A stretch of 37,373 nucleotides of DNA from Xanthomonas hortorum pv. cynarae (GCF_002939985.1 NZ_MDFM01000040.1:1-37373); one strand, 5' to 3'; counted from the first letter of the stretch, positions 16,966-26,660 are shown. Numbers and translations: made by a program. Notes: generated by a model from the letters alone, not told the origin.

Positions 16966-17552
16966 TGCAGGGGCGTCTCATCTTCCTGCTAGAAGAGCCC
17001 TCCATGAAAATCCTGCTGGATGGCTTGTTACCGCGTCTGTTCCCGGGATGGCAGGATGGACGCCATTTTCAATGTGTGCCCCACGACGGTAAGAGCGATC
17101 TGGAGCGCAGCCTGCGCACAAAACTAAAAGCCTGGCGGGTGCCTGGAGATCGATTTGTCGTGGTGCGTGACAACGACAACGGAGATTGTCTGGCGCTGAA
17201 AACGCGTCTGGTCCAGGTCTGCGCCGGCTTGGGACGCCCAGACACCTTGGTGAGGTTGGTGTGCCAAGAGCTGGAAAGTTGGTATATCGCTGATCTGAGC
17301 GCATTGGCGTCGGCGTTTCCCAGCTCCAAGTTGGATACTCCAGCGTTGCACAAGAGATTTTCACAGCCAGACACTTGGAACAAGCCATCTGCAGAACTGA
17401 AGAGGCTCATTCCCGAGTTTCAGAAACGCAGTGGAGCACGACTGATGGCGGAAAGATTGCGCGAGGAGGGTAATCGCTCGCCAAGCTTTCATGCTTTGAT
17501 CAATGGGGTTCGACAAATGGCGCTGGATCTTGGTTATCACTTCCCGGCATGA
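16965..17552 (+). CDS. DUF4276 protein with Toprim-like acidic motif
   Basis: A 195-residue protein starting at the ATG that overlaps the ATPase stop by one base. Residues follow a Toprim-like pattern: a hydrophobic strand ending in Glu10/Glu11 (LIFLLEEPS), then [10 protein letters not shown] with Asp69/Asp71/Asp74, then [11 protein letters not shown] with Glu102/Glu104. The E...DxD...E order and the pairing with an ABC ATPase recall the Toprim nuclease partners of PARIS and OLD-type systems. The fold assignment and nuclease role are my inference. The stop overlaps the jetA start as ATGA, so translation of jetA is probably coupled to this gene. Composition is lower in GC than the genes that follow. 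Confidence 0.8.
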   Translation: MQGRLIFLLEEPSMKILLDGLLPRLFPGWQDGRHFQCVPHDGKSDLERSLRTKLKAWRVPGDRFVVVRDNDNGDCLALKTRLVQVCAGLGRPDTLVRLVCQELESWYIADLSALASAFPSSKLDTPALHKRFSQPDTWNKPSAELKRLIPEFQKRSGARLMAERLREEGNRSPSFHALINGVRQMALDLGYHFPA

Positions 17553-19018
17553 AGCATCTTGCCCGGACCGCCCGATATCGCACATTGCGCGAGGACCCAT
17601 TGTGGAAACTGCTGGCCGCTGACCACGCGCCGGAAGTGATCGGCTTGCTGCAGTCGCTGCTTCTGGAAGGTGAACGCCGCTTGCCGGCAGCGGTGCTGCA
17701 CGAGCGGCTGCAGCGCCTGCTCGACGACATCAACGCCGAGCATCTGGCGCGCGACCTGCCGCGCACCGCGCAGGCGTATGTCGCCCACTGGCTGGCGCAG
17801 GGCTGGCTGGAGCGTCGCCTGCCCGAGGGCGCGCAGCAGGAAGAGTACGAGCTGTCCACGCAGGCCGCGCAGGCGATCCGCTTTGTCGATGGCTTGGAGC
17901 ACAGCCGCGGCGCAGCCACCGAAAGCCGGCTGGCGCTGGTGATGCAGCAGCTGGCCCAGCTCGCGGCGTTGACCGAGACCAACCCGGATGCGCGGTTGTC
18001 GGCACTGCGCGACGAGCGCGATCGCATCGATGCGGAAATCGCGCGCGTGTCGGCCGGCAAGGTCGCCTCGCTGGACGGCAAGCGCGCGCTCGAGCGCACC
18101 CGGCAGGTGATCGCGCTGGCCGACGAATTGACCGAAGACTTCCGCCGCGTACGCGACGACTTCGAACAACTCAACCGGCAATTTCGCGAACGCATCATCG
18201 ACGACGAAGGCGAGCGCGGCGAGGTCCTGACCCGGCTGTTCGAAGGCGTGGATGTCATCGGCGACAGCGAAGCCGGGCGCAGCTTTCAGGCGTTCTGGGC
18301 GCTGCTAAACGACGCCGAACAGAGCGCACAACTGGATGCGGCGCTGGAGACGGTGCTGGCACGCGCGTTCGCACGCAAGCTCGATCGCCGCGAACGCAGC
18401 TTCCTGCGCGGGCTCACCGGCACCATGCTCGAACGCGGTGGCCAGGTGCACGATGTGATGCAGCATTTCGCGCGCAGCCTGCGCGGTTTCGTGCAGAGCC
18501 GTGGCTATCTGGAACAGCGCCGACTCAACCGCTTGCTCAAACAGGCGCAGGCCGAAGCGCTGAACCTGCGCGAACATATCCCGGCCCAGCGCCTGATCGG
18601 CCGCAGTCTGATGCTGACCACCAGCCGGCTGCGTTCGCTGGCGCAATGGCGCCTGCACGACCCGCGCCAGCAACAGGTCGATGGCAGCATCCAACGCAAC
18701 GAGGCGGCGGCCATCTCGCTGGACAGCGTGGGCGATCTGGTCGCGCAATCGGAGATCGATTTCCGCAGCCTGCGGCGCGATCTGTTCGAGCTGCTGGACA
18801 CCCAGCCGCAGCTGTCCATCGCCCAGGTGCTGACCCAGCGCCAGGCCACCCAGGGCCTGGGCAGCGTCATCGGCTATCTGTCGCTGGGCACGCGTCACGG
18901 CGTCGTCAGCGGCGATCAATTCGAAGTAGCGCAATGGCGCGGCAGCGACGGCCAGTGGCGTCGCGCGCGCATTCCGCTGATCTGGTTCACCCAGGAGAAA
19001 CGCAATGAACTGGCATGA
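17549..19018 (+). CDS. jetA: Wadjet system protein JetA (DUF3375)
   Basis: A 489-residue MukF-like kleisin subunit. It opens with [27 protein letters not shown], which fits the DUF3375 start, then has winged-helix and long helical regions (~115-330) and a C-terminal winged domain ending in [11 protein letters not shown]. In type I Wadjet, JetABC form an SMC complex that extrudes loops and detects small circular DNA, and JetD cuts it. The ATG lies inside the DUF4276 stop (ATGA). jetB overlaps the last 14 bp. GC-rich codon use here contrasts with the two genes before it. Confidence 0.9.
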   Translation: MKHLARTARYRTLREDPLWKLLAADHAPEVIGLLQSLLLEGERRLPAAVLHERLQRLLDDINAEHLARDLPRTAQAYVAHWLAQGWLERRLPEGAQQEEYELSTQAAQAIRFVDGLEHSRGAATESRLALVMQQLAQLAALTETNPDARLSALRDERDRIDAEIARVSAGKVASLDGKRALERTRQVIALADELTEDFRRVRDDFEQLNRQFRERIIDDEGERGEVLTRLFEGVDVIGDSEAGRSFQAFWALLNDAEQSAQLDAALETVLARAFARKLDRRERSFLRGLTGTMLERGGQVHDVMQHFARSLRGFVQSRGYLEQRRLNRLLKQAQAEALNLREHIPAQRLIGRSLMLTTSRLRSLAQWRLHDPRQQQVDGSIQRNEAAAISLDSVGDLVAQSEIDFRSLRRDLFELLDTQPQLSIAQVLTQRQATQGLGSVIGYLSLGTRHGVVSGDQFEVAQWRGSDGQWRRARIPLIWFTQEKRNELA

Positions 19019-19709
19019 GCACGATCCCGACGCCGAGTCCGAACTCGCCCACGACGCTGCCGAGGGTCAGACGCCTGCCGTCGCCAGCACCGGCCTGTTC
19101 GCCGGCGACACTGGGCAATTGCCGGTGGAGGCGCGTCGCGCGCTGTGTCAGTTGCTCAGTGGCCCCAGCGTGGACGCGCAGCGGCATAGCCGCCTGTGGC
19201 CGGCCCTGCTGCGCAGTGAAGCCGGCATTCGCAGCGCCTTGGCCGAGGTGTTTCTGGAGCTGGTGCTCGATCGCGAAGCCGGCATCGCCTTCACCCGCCA
19301 GGCCGAGACTGGCGAGCTGGAAGCGCCGGTACTGCTGCGCTCTTCGCCGCTGACCTTCATCGACTCGGTGCTGCTGCTGCACCTGCGCCAGCAACTGGCC
19401 GAAGCCGATGCGCGCGGTGTCCGTGCAGTGGTGGAAGAAGCGGCCTTGGGCGAGGCGCTGGCCGTCTACGAAAAAAACCTGTCCACCGATCGCGCCGGCT
19501 TCCTGCGCCGGGTGGCCACGGCGGTGCAGAAGATGAAGGACAACCATGTCCTGACCCGTCTGCGCGGCGAAGACGCACGCTATGAAATCTCGCCAGCGCT
19601 CAAACTGCTGTTCTCGGCCGAAGATGTCGCCGCCCTGGGGCAGGTCTATCGCCAGTTGCGCGATGGCCCGGCCGGCGGCGAGGACGAGGCCGATCCCGCG
19701 CACGCCTAG
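19005..19709 (+). CDS. jetB: Wadjet system protein JetB (DUF4194)
   Basis: A 234-residue KITE/MukE-like subunit that dimerises and binds the JetA kleisin. The acidic N-terminal tail (1-45) is followed by a winged-helix core ([21 protein letters not shown], then [18 protein letters not shown]) and a C-terminal winged domain with [19 protein letters not shown]. The start is supported by CAGGAG seven bases upstream and overlaps jetA by 14 bp. A 64-bp gap with a palindrome separates it from jetC. Confidence 0.88.
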   Translation: MNWHEHDPDAESELAHDAAEGQTPAVASTGLFAGDTGQLPVEARRALCQLLSGPSVDAQRHSRLWPALLRSEAGIRSALAEVFLELVLDREAGIAFTRQAETGELEAPVLLRSSPLTFIDSVLLLHLRQQLAEADARGVRAVVEEAALGEALAVYEKNLSTDRAGFLRRVATAVQKMKDNHVLTRLRGEDARYEISPALKLLFSAEDVAALGQVYRQLRDGPAGGEDEADPAHA

Positions 19710-19732
19710 CACTGCCACCGCACCACACGCGT

Positions 19733-19750
19733 AAGCGCAGGCCTACGCTT
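19733..19750. promoter_or_regulatory. Palindrome in the jetB-jetC gap
   Basis: AAGCGCAGGCCTACGCTT is an 18-base palindrome with one mismatched pair, followed by TT. It sits in the only real intergenic gap of the jet operon, 23 bases before the jetC ATG. It could be an attenuating hairpin that sets JetC level, an RNA-processing site or an operator. None is shown. Confidence 0.35.
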
Positions 19751-19773
19751 TTCTGGCTTCCCGGACCGTATCG

Positions 19774-22700
19774 ATGACCTCCTCTGCCGCGCCTTCCAGC
19801 CTGTTCGCCAACGATTTGCCCGACGCGCGCCTGCAGCAGTTCCGTATGCGCCGCCTGCAGGTGCACAACTGGGGCACGTTCTCCGGATTGACCGAGGTGC
19901 CGATCGCCGAACGCGGTTTTTTGTTCGTCGGCCGCTCCGGCTCGGGCAAATCCACGCTGCTCGATGCGATGTCGGCCTTGCTCACCCCGCCCAGCATCGT
20001 CGACTTCAACGCCGCCGCACGCGAGGCCGAACGTAGTGGCCGCGACCGCAACCTGGTGTCGTACGTGCGCGGCGCCTGGGCCGACCAGCAGGACAGCGCC
20101 TCGGGCGAAATCGCCACGCAATATCTGCGCAAAGGCGCCACCTGGACCGCACTGGTGCTGGAATACCGCAACGGCGAGGACCGCGTGGTCAGCCTGGTGC
20201 GGCTGTTCTGGATCGCCGGCAACAGCGCGGCCACCGGCGACGTGCGCAAGCACTACATGGTGGCCGAGCGTGCCTTCGATGTGGCGCAGGACCTGGCGGG
20301 CTTCGATCTGGATCTGCGCAAGCTCAAGCAGCGCCTGCACGATGTGCATCACTTCGACAGCTTTGCCGGCTACGCCGAGCGTTTTCGCCACCAGTTGGGC
20401 ATCGGCAACGAGATGGCGTTGCGCCTGCTGCACAAGACCCAATCGGCGAAGAATCTGGGCGATCTCAACGCCTTCCTGCGCGGCTTCATGCTGGAAGAAC
20501 CCAAGACCTTCGATGCGGCCGAACGCCTGGTCGGCGACTTCGCCGAACTCGACGGCGCCCATCATGCGGTGGTGACGGCGCGGCGCCAGGTGGAAACCTT
20601 GCTGCCTGCGCGCGCGCATCACGCCGAGCTGATGCAACTGCGCCGCCAGCGCAGCGAGCTGGAAGAACTCAAGCTCGGCATCGACGCCTACCGCGAGCAG
20701 CGCCGGCTCGCCTTGCTGGACGCGCGCCTGCAGGAACTGGACGTGCAAGACCGCGGCCTTGCCGGCGAAGAAGGCCAGCGCCGCGCAGCACTGGATAACC
20801 ACACGCGCCATCTGGACGATCTGGAAGCGCAGCGGCGCGCGCAAGGCGGCGAGCGCATCGATGCGCTGGAGCGCGAACAGGGCCAGCTGCAGGCCGAGCG
20901 CGACCGCCGCGCGGCCAAGCGGGCCCAGGCAGAGCAAGCCTGCCGTGCACTGGAGCAGGCCCTGGCCGACAGCGCGCACGGCTTTGCCGAACAGGTCGCG
21001 CAGGCGCGCGCGGCGCTGGAAGATGGCCAGCGCGCCGCCGCCGAGCTCGATGAAGCGATCAGCGAGCGCATCGCAGGCAAGCACGACGACAGCAAACGCT
21101 TTGCCGAAGTGCGTGCCGAGATCGAGGCGTTGACGCGCAACCCCTCCAATATTCCTGCGCCGATGCAGAGCCTGCGCGCGCGCATGAGCGCCGACACCGG
21201 CGTGCCGGAGGCGGCGCTGCCGTTCGTCGGCGAACTGATCCAGGTGCGCGAGGAAGCATCCACCTGGCGCGGCGCCATCGAGCGCGTGCTGCATGGCTTT
21301 GCGCAATCGCTGCTGGTGGACGAGCGGCATTACGCCGAGGTCGCCGACTGGGTCAACCGCACCCAGCTCGGCACGCGTCTGGTCTATTACCGCGTGCGTC
21401 ACAACGAGCAGGCACTGAGCGGCCGCGAACCCGGCAGCGTCTCGCTGCTGCACAAGCTGGAGCTGCGCGATCATCCGTTTGCCGGCTGGTTGCGGCGCGA
21501 GCTGGGCAAGCGCTTCGATTACGACTGCGTGGACTCAGCCAAGGCCCTGCGCCATGCCGAACGCGCGATCACCCGCGAAGGCCAGGTCAAGCATCCGGGC
21601 GAACGTTACGAAAAGGACGACCGCCACGCGGTGGGCGACCGCCGCCGCTGGCTGCTGGGCTTCAACAACCGCGACAAGCTGGCCTTGTTCGAGCGCGAAG
21701 GCCAGGAGCTGGCGCAACGCATCGCCGCCTGCGACGCCGAGGTCGCCGACCTGCGCGCGCGCCGCGAACGCGATGGGCAGCGGCGCCTTGCCCGCAACAC
21801 GCTGGCCAACCTGGGCTGGGACGAAATCGATGTGGCCGCCGCGCTGCAGCGCCTGAGCCAGATCGCCGAGACCTTGCAACAGCTGCGCGAAGGCGACGCC
21901 AACCTGCGCGCGCTGGGCGAGGCGATCGACCGCACACGCGCCGACATCGCCCAGGCCACGCGCACCTATGAGGGCGTGCGCACCGAGCGGATCACGCTGG
22001 GCGCCGAACGTACCCGTCTGGAAAAACAGCAGCTGGAATGCGCCGATGCGCACGCGCGCGTGGTCACGCCGTTGCAGCAGCAGGGCCTGGCCGAGCGCTT
22101 GCTCAGCCTGGGTGAGTTGAGCCTGGATAACCTGCAGGATCGCTTCCGCACCCTGGAGCGTGGCCTGGACGCGCAGCTTGGCGTCAGCAAGGACGAACTG
22201 ACCCGCCTGCAGCAAGCGTTGATCGGATGTTTCCGCCGCTACTTCCAGCAATGGCCGGAAGACAGCGGCGATCTGAGTCCGACGTTGGAAGGCGCCGACG
22301 ATTTTCTCGCCCGCCTGCAGCGGCTGGAACGCGATGGACTGCCGCAGCACGAGGCGCGCTTTTTCGAACTGCTGCAAAGCCAGAGCAAGAACAACCTGCT
22401 CGCCTTGCAACGCCACACTGCCGAAGCGCGCAAGTCCATCGCCCAGCGTCTGGATGAGGTCAATGCCAGCCTGGAACAGGTGCCGTTTAATCACGGCACC
22501 TTGCTGACCATCGAATTGAGCGACCGTCGCCTGCCGGAAGTGATCGAGTTTCATCAACGCCTGCGCGATGTGCTCGGCCATCACCAGACCGAACAGCGCG
22601 AGGTGGCCGAACAACAATTTGCGGTGCTGCGCGAACTGGTGCGCAAGCTGGGCTCGGCCGAAGGCGAGGACAAGCGCTGGCGCGAGCTGGTGCTGGACGT

Positions 22701-23166
22701 GCGCCTGCATGTGGAGTTCGTCGGCGTCGAACTGGACGCAGCCACGCGGCAACAGGTCGAGATTTACCGCAGCGGCGCGGGCAAATCGGGCGGTCAGCGT
22801 CAGAAACTGGCAACCACCTGTCTGGCCGCTGCCTTGCGCTACCAGCTCGGCGGCGAAGACGGCGAACTGCCGCGCTATTGCGCCGTGGTGCTGGACGAAG
22901 CCTTCGACAAGGCCGACAACGAATTCACTGCGCTGGCGATGAATATCTTCGAAAATTTCGGCTTCCAGATGGTGGTGGCCACGCCGTTGAAATCGGTGAT
23001 GACGCTGGAGCCGTTCATCGGTGGCGCGTGCTTTGTCGAGATCAGCGGGCGACACGATTCGGGCGTGTTGCTGATCGAATACGACGAACAATCGCGCCGG
23101 CTCAAGCTGCCCGAGCGCACCCGCAGTGCGGCGGCCAACACCACTGCGGTGGCCGAGCAGGAGTGA
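19774..23166 (+). CDS. jetC: Wadjet SMC-like ATPase JetC
   Basis: A 1130-residue MukB/SbcC-like SMC protein. Walker A GRSGSGKST is at residues 53-61. Long coiled-coil arms cover ~230-450 and ~640-960, with a hinge-like globular region (~460-620, containing LPFVGELIQVREEASTWRGAIERVL). The ABC signature KSGGQ is near 1005-1009 and Walker B CAVVLDEAF near 1036-1044, followed by a D-loop. This is the motor of the Wadjet complex. The length is normal for the family and all ATPase residues appear intact. The start at 19774 is the first Met of the frame. jetD follows four bases after the stop. Confidence 0.92.
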   Translation: MTSSAAPSSLFANDLPDARLQQFRMRRLQVHNWGTFSGLTEVPIAERGFLFVGRSGSGKSTLLDAMSALLTPPSIVDFNAAAREAERSGRDRNLVSYVRGAWADQQDSASGEIATQYLRKGATWTALVLEYRNGEDRVVSLVRLFWIAGNSAATGDVRKHYMVAERAFDVAQDLAGFDLDLRKLKQRLHDVHHFDSFAGYAERFRHQLGIGNEMALRLLHKTQSAKNLGDLNAFLRGFMLEEPKTFDAAERLVGDFAELDGAHHAVVTARRQVETLLPARAHHAELMQLRRQRSELEELKLGIDAYREQRRLALLDARLQELDVQDRGLAGEEGQRRAALDNHTRHLDDLEAQRRAQGGERIDALEREQGQLQAERDRRAAKRAQAEQACRALEQALADSAHGFAEQVAQARAALEDGQRAAAELDEAISERIAGKHDDSKRFAEVRAEIEALTRNPSNIPAPMQSLRARMSADTGVPEAALPFVGELIQVREEASTWRGAIERVLHGFAQSLLVDERHYAEVADWVNRTQLGTRLVYYRVRHNEQALSGREPGSVSLLHKLELRDHPFAGWLRRELGKRFDYDCVDSAKALRHAERAITREGQVKHPGERYEKDDRHAVGDRRRWLLGFNNRDKLALFEREGQELAQRIAACDAEVADLRARRERDGQRRLARNTLANLGWDEIDVAAALQRLSQIAETLQQLREGDANLRALGEAIDRTRADIAQATRTYEGVRTERITLGAERTRLEKQQLECADAHARVVTPLQQQGLAERLLSLGELSLDNLQDRFRTLERGLDAQLGVSKDELTRLQQALIGCFRRYFQQWPEDSGDLSPTLEGADDFLARLQRLERDGLPQHEARFFELLQSQSKNNLLALQRHTAEARKSIAQRLDEVNASLEQVPFNHGTLLTIELSDRRLPEVIEFHQRLRDVLGHHQTEQREVAEQQFAVLRELVRKLGSAEGEDKRWRELVLDVRLHVEFVGVELDAATRQQVEIYRSGAGKSGGQRQKLATTCLAAALRYQLGGEDGELPRYCAVVLDEAFDKADNEFTALAMNIFENFGFQMVVATPLKSVMTLEPFIGGACFVEISGRHDSGVLLIEYDEQSRRLKLPERTRSAAANTTAVAEQE

Positions 23167-23170
23167 GCTG

Positions 23171-24352
23171 ATGGCGCGCGCCGATTGCATGCTGTTGCCA
23201 GCTGCCGCACTGCAGGCATTGCGCGGGCAATGGCAACGCCAGCGTGGCGACTGGTTGATCGGCGCATCGGCGCCCAGGCCCATCGTCCTGCAGCCACCCA
23301 CCCAGGCGCAGGCCAGCGCCCGCTTCGATGCCTTCGGCGACTGGCTGCGCAGCTGGCAGCGCGTCGACTTGCCGGGGCGGGTGGAGTACCGCGATGTGCT
23401 GTGGTCGCAGCTGGGGCCGCAACGGCTGCCGCAGACCTGGGTGGTCGAGACACCGGCCGATGCGGCGGCAGCACTGCAGGAGCACGACCGTTGGCAACGC
23501 GCCAGCGCGCGCTGCGCCAGCTTGCAGGCGCACTGGCCGGAGGCTGCGGGATTGGCGGCGCGCTTGCGGCGCCAGTTCGATCTGCTCGCCGACAGCACGC
23601 AGGCCGATATCGACCGGCTGGTTGCCGTGGTCGACTGGCTGCATCGTCACCGCGACAGCGGCCTGTTCCTGCGCCAGCTTCCCATTGCCGGCATCGACAG
23701 CAAATGGGTGCACACGCGTCGCGGCATCATCGCCGACTGGCTGGGCGGGCTGCGTGGCATCGCCGAGCCGCGCAGCTTCGACAGCCTCGCCGGCCTGCGC
23801 AGCGCACCGGATCGGGTGCGCTTGCGACTGCTGGATCCGGCGCTGCGCCGTCAGCTCGGCGGCCTGGACGATCTGAGCGTGCCGATCGAACAGCTGGCCG
23901 CGCTGCGGTTGCCGATCGAACGCGTGCTGATTGTCGAGAATCTCGACACCGGCCTGGCCTGCGAAGCGTTGCCGGGCACGGCGCTGCTGATGGCGCGCGG
24001 GTATGCCGTCGACTACGTGCGCAACATCGAGTGGCTGCGCACGCTTCCGTTGTTCTATTGGGGCGACATCGATACGCACGGGCTGGCGATCCTGCACCGA
24101 CTGCGCACGCATGCGCCGCAGACCGTGGCGCTGCTGATGGACCAGGCCACGCTGCTCGCCACGCCGCGTGCCATGTGGGGGCACGAACCCCGACAACATC
24201 GCGCCCACCGGCTCGCCGCGCTGACGCCGGACGAGCAGCTGTTTTATGCGCGATTGCGCAGTGGACACTTCGGCGCCGCACCGCGGCTCGAACAGGAGCG
24301 CATCGCCTGGAGTCAGGCATGGCCGCAGATCCAGGCGGCGTTGCGCGGCTAG
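23171..24352 (+). CDS. jetD: Wadjet nuclease JetD (DUF3322/DUF2220)
   Basis: A 393-residue protein with an N-terminal DUF3322 arm (~1-190) and a C-terminal DUF2220 Toprim domain related to the topoisomerase VI A subunit. Toprim acidic residues are visible in VLIVENLDTG (Glu, ~256) and FYWGDIDTHG (Asp-Ile-Asp, ~298-300). It makes the double-strand cut in plasmid DNA held by JetABC. The Met at 23171 gives the proper N-terminus; earlier codons in this frame overlap jetC and have no site. This gene closes the six-gene run. Confidence 0.9.
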   Translation: MARADCMLLPAAALQALRGQWQRQRGDWLIGASAPRPIVLQPPTQAQASARFDAFGDWLRSWQRVDLPGRVEYRDVLWSQLGPQRLPQTWVVETPADAAAALQEHDRWQRASARCASLQAHWPEAAGLAARLRRQFDLLADSTQADIDRLVAVVDWLHRHRDSGLFLRQLPIAGIDSKWVHTRRGIIADWLGGLRGIAEPRSFDSLAGLRSAPDRVRLRLLDPALRRQLGGLDDLSVPIEQLAALRLPIERVLIVENLDTGLACEALPGTALLMARGYAVDYVRNIEWLRTLPLFYWGDIDTHGLAILHRLRTHAPQTVALLMDQATLLATPRAMWGHEPRQHRAHRLAALTPDEQLFYARLRSGHFGAAPRLEQERIAWSQAWPQIQAALRG

Positions 24353-24529
24353 TCGCTGGGTACCGCTGTCAGGTGTGTGGTGCAGGCGGGTAGCTTGCAC
24401 TGAAGCTGCAGCTGCAATCTGCAGGCTCGCAGGTGCGCGTGCCACTGCACAACCTCGCTGGATGGACACGACGGCTGCCGCCAGCATGTCATCGTAGTGA
24501 GGATAACGAGCGCGAACTGCTCATTTGAA

Positions 24530-24548
24530 GATAAGAATCGTTATCATT
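24530..24548 (+). promoter_or_regulatory. Fur box-like operator
   Basis: GATAAGAATCGTTATCATT contains the dyad GATAA-N6-TTATC and matches the 19-base Fur consensus at 12 positions by eye. It lies about 50 bases upstream of the siderophore receptor start. Repression under iron-rich conditions is inferred. Confidence 0.6.
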
Positions 24549-24599
24549 AGTGGCCCGGATGTGCCCGCCAGTGCGCACATCGCCCCACTGAAGATCCCG

Positions 24600-26660
24600 A
24601 TGACCCCACTGCCTGCGCCTCGCCACCTGTTGTTCGTGTCCCTGTTTGCCGCCATGCCGGCCGCTGCCCAGGAGGCCAGCCTGCTCGACGCCATCGTGGT
24701 GAGCGAAAAGCGCGCCCTGTACCGGCCGGAAAAAGCCGCCGGCGCCACCCGCACGCAAACGCCGGTGGAGCGGATTCCGCAGGCGATCCAGGTGGTGCCG
24801 CGCTCGGTGATCGACGAACAGCAGCTCACCCGGCTGGTGGATGTGGTGGCCAATGTCTCCAACGTGCAGCCCGGCGGCACCCAGGGCAATCGTTCGGAAA
24901 CCTTCGTCATCCGCGGCTTCGAGGCGTCCTCGTATGCGGTGGACGGCATCCTGCTCAACCCGGCGCAGAACTTCACCGAGACCGTGCGCGATCTGGCCAA
25001 CGTCGCCCAGGTGGAAGTGCTCAAGGGCCCGGCAGCGGTGTTGTACGGGCGCGGCGAACCTGGCGGGGTGATCAATCTGGTCACGCTGCGCCCGGATGCG
25101 GTGTTCGGCGGCAACGCATCGGTGCAGGTGGCCGAATATGGCCTGCGCCGCGTGCAGTCCAGCGTCACCGGCCCGCTGAGCCCGACCCTGTCTGCCCGCG
25201 TCAGCGCCGCCGCGCAACAGACCGGCAGCTTTCGCGCTGCGCAGGCCGATGGCGACCGCGTGTTCGTCTCGCCCTCGCTGGCATGGCGGCCGAACGAACA
25301 GCTGCGGGCCGATCTGGATCTGGAATACACCCGCCAGACCAGCCCGGGCGATCGCGGTCTGGTCGCCATCGACGGCGTGGTGCGTGGCCCGGCCGAGCGC
25401 AGTTTTGGCGAGCCGTGGTCGCGCAATCACGGCAGCTCGCGCACCGCACGCGGGCGCATCGAAGTCGACGCCAATGACTGGCTGACGCTGCGCCAGATCC
25501 TCAATCACCAGGACGGCGACAGCGGCCGCGACGTGGCCGACTTCACCGGCTTCAGCGCCGACCGTGCGTTTCTGCAGCGCCGTGCGGTGCGTCAGGACCA
25601 GCAGGTGCGCGCCACCACCTCGCAGACCGAAGCGCTGGCGCGTTTCGCTACCGGCCCACTGCGCCATCAAGTGCTGGCCGGCGCCGAATACGTCGATGCG
25701 CATCGCCAGACAGATGAAGCCCGCGCGCCGCTGGCCCGCATCAGCGTGACCAATCCGGTGCAGGGCGCCTTGCCGGGCACGTATGTGCCGGCGCGCGCCA
25801 TCGAGGTCGATGCGCGTTATGCCGCGCTGTACGTGCAGGATCAGATCAGCATCGGCGAGCGCTGGGACGTGCTGGCCGGCGTGCGCTGGGACGATGTGCA
25901 GCAGACCACCATCGACAACGGCGCGCGCACCCGCGAAGACGGCCGGCGCGCATCGCCACGTATCGGCGTGGTGTGGAAGGCGGGCCCGCAGCTGTCGCTG
26001 TACGCCAACACCTCCACTTCGTTTCGGCCACGCAGCGCCACCCTGTTTGCCGGCGGCAGCGCACCACCTGAGACCGGCCGCCAGTACGAGATTGGCCTGA
26101 AAAGCGCGCTATTCGACAACCGCGTGCTCGCCACCGCTGCCGCATTTCAGATCACCAAGGACAACGTCGCCACCAGCGATCCGGACAACAGCGGCTTCGT
26201 TCTGGTCACCGGCCAGCAGCGCGTGCGCGGGCTGGAAATAGACATCACCGGCGAGCTCACCCAGAACTGGCGGCTGATTCTGGGCGCCGGCTATCTGGAC
26301 GCACAGGTCACCCGCGATACCGTCATTCCGGAGGGCAATCGCCTGCGCGGCGTGCCGCGCGTCAGTGCCAGTCTATGGAGCACCTACCACGTCGCCAGCG
26401 GGCCGCTGTATGGCCTGACCTTGGGCGCAGGCGCGGTGCATGTGGGCGAACGCGAAGGCGATCTCGCCAATAGCTATCGCATTGCAGGCTGCACGCGTTT
26501 CGATGCCTCGGCGGCATACCGCTTCGGCGGCCGTTATCAACTGGCGCTGATGCTGCGTAATGTCGCCAACCGTTTCTACATCGAGCAACCGGTGACGCAG
26601 ACCACCAATTATCCGGGCGCACCGCGCACCTTGTCGGCAACGTTGAGTATGGATTTCTAA
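24600..26660 (+). CDS. TonB-dependent siderophore receptor
   Basis: A 686-residue outer membrane receptor. The signal peptide (residues 1 to ~24, ending AAMPAAAQ) is followed by a TonB-box-like LDAIVVSEKR. The plug domain (~45-155) holds RIPQAIQVVPRSVI and VEVLKGPAAVLYGRGEPGGVINL, the usual siderophore-receptor signature. The 22-strand barrel ends in the terminal Phe (LSMDF). It resembles FhuE/FpvA/ferrichrome-type receptors; the ligand cannot be told. The start at 24600 is chosen so that the signal peptide is proper; the longer frame begins inside the Fur box region. It stands alone, without a linked sigma/anti-sigma pair, and has no N-terminal signalling domain. Confidence 0.92.
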   Translation: MTPLPAPRHLLFVSLFAAMPAAAQEASLLDAIVVSEKRALYRPEKAAGATRTQTPVERIPQAIQVVPRSVIDEQQLTRLVDVVANVSNVQPGGTQGNRSETFVIRGFEASSYAVDGILLNPAQNFTETVRDLANVAQVEVLKGPAAVLYGRGEPGGVINLVTLRPDAVFGGNASVQVAEYGLRRVQSSVTGPLSPTLSARVSAAAQQTGSFRAAQADGDRVFVSPSLAWRPNEQLRADLDLEYTRQTSPGDRGLVAIDGVVRGPAERSFGEPWSRNHGSSRTARGRIEVDANDWLTLRQILNHQDGDSGRDVADFTGFSADRAFLQRRAVRQDQQVRATTSQTEALARFATGPLRHQVLAGAEYVDAHRQTDEARAPLARISVTNPVQGALPGTYVPARAIEVDARYAALYVQDQISIGERWDVLAGVRWDDVQQTTIDNGARTREDGRRASPRIGVVWKAGPQLSLYANTSTSFRPRSATLFAGGSAPPETGRQYEIGLKSALFDNRVLATAAAFQITKDNVATSDPDNSGFVLVTGQQRVRGLEIDITGELTQNWRLILGAGYLDAQVTRDTVIPEGNRLRGVPRVSASLWSTYHVASGPLYGLTLGAGAVHVGEREGDLANSYRIAGCTRFDASAAYRFGGRYQLALMLRNVANRFYIEQPVTQTTNYPGAPRTLSATLSMDF

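Noticed and set aside
19600..21474. Minus-strand frame of ~624 codons opposite jetB/jetC
   Set aside because: It is an antisense shadow of a well-supported SMC ATPase gene. It has no ribosome site and no family match.
24525..24599. Earlier start for the siderophore receptor
   Set aside because: It would begin inside the Fur-like operator and place residues before a proper signal peptide.
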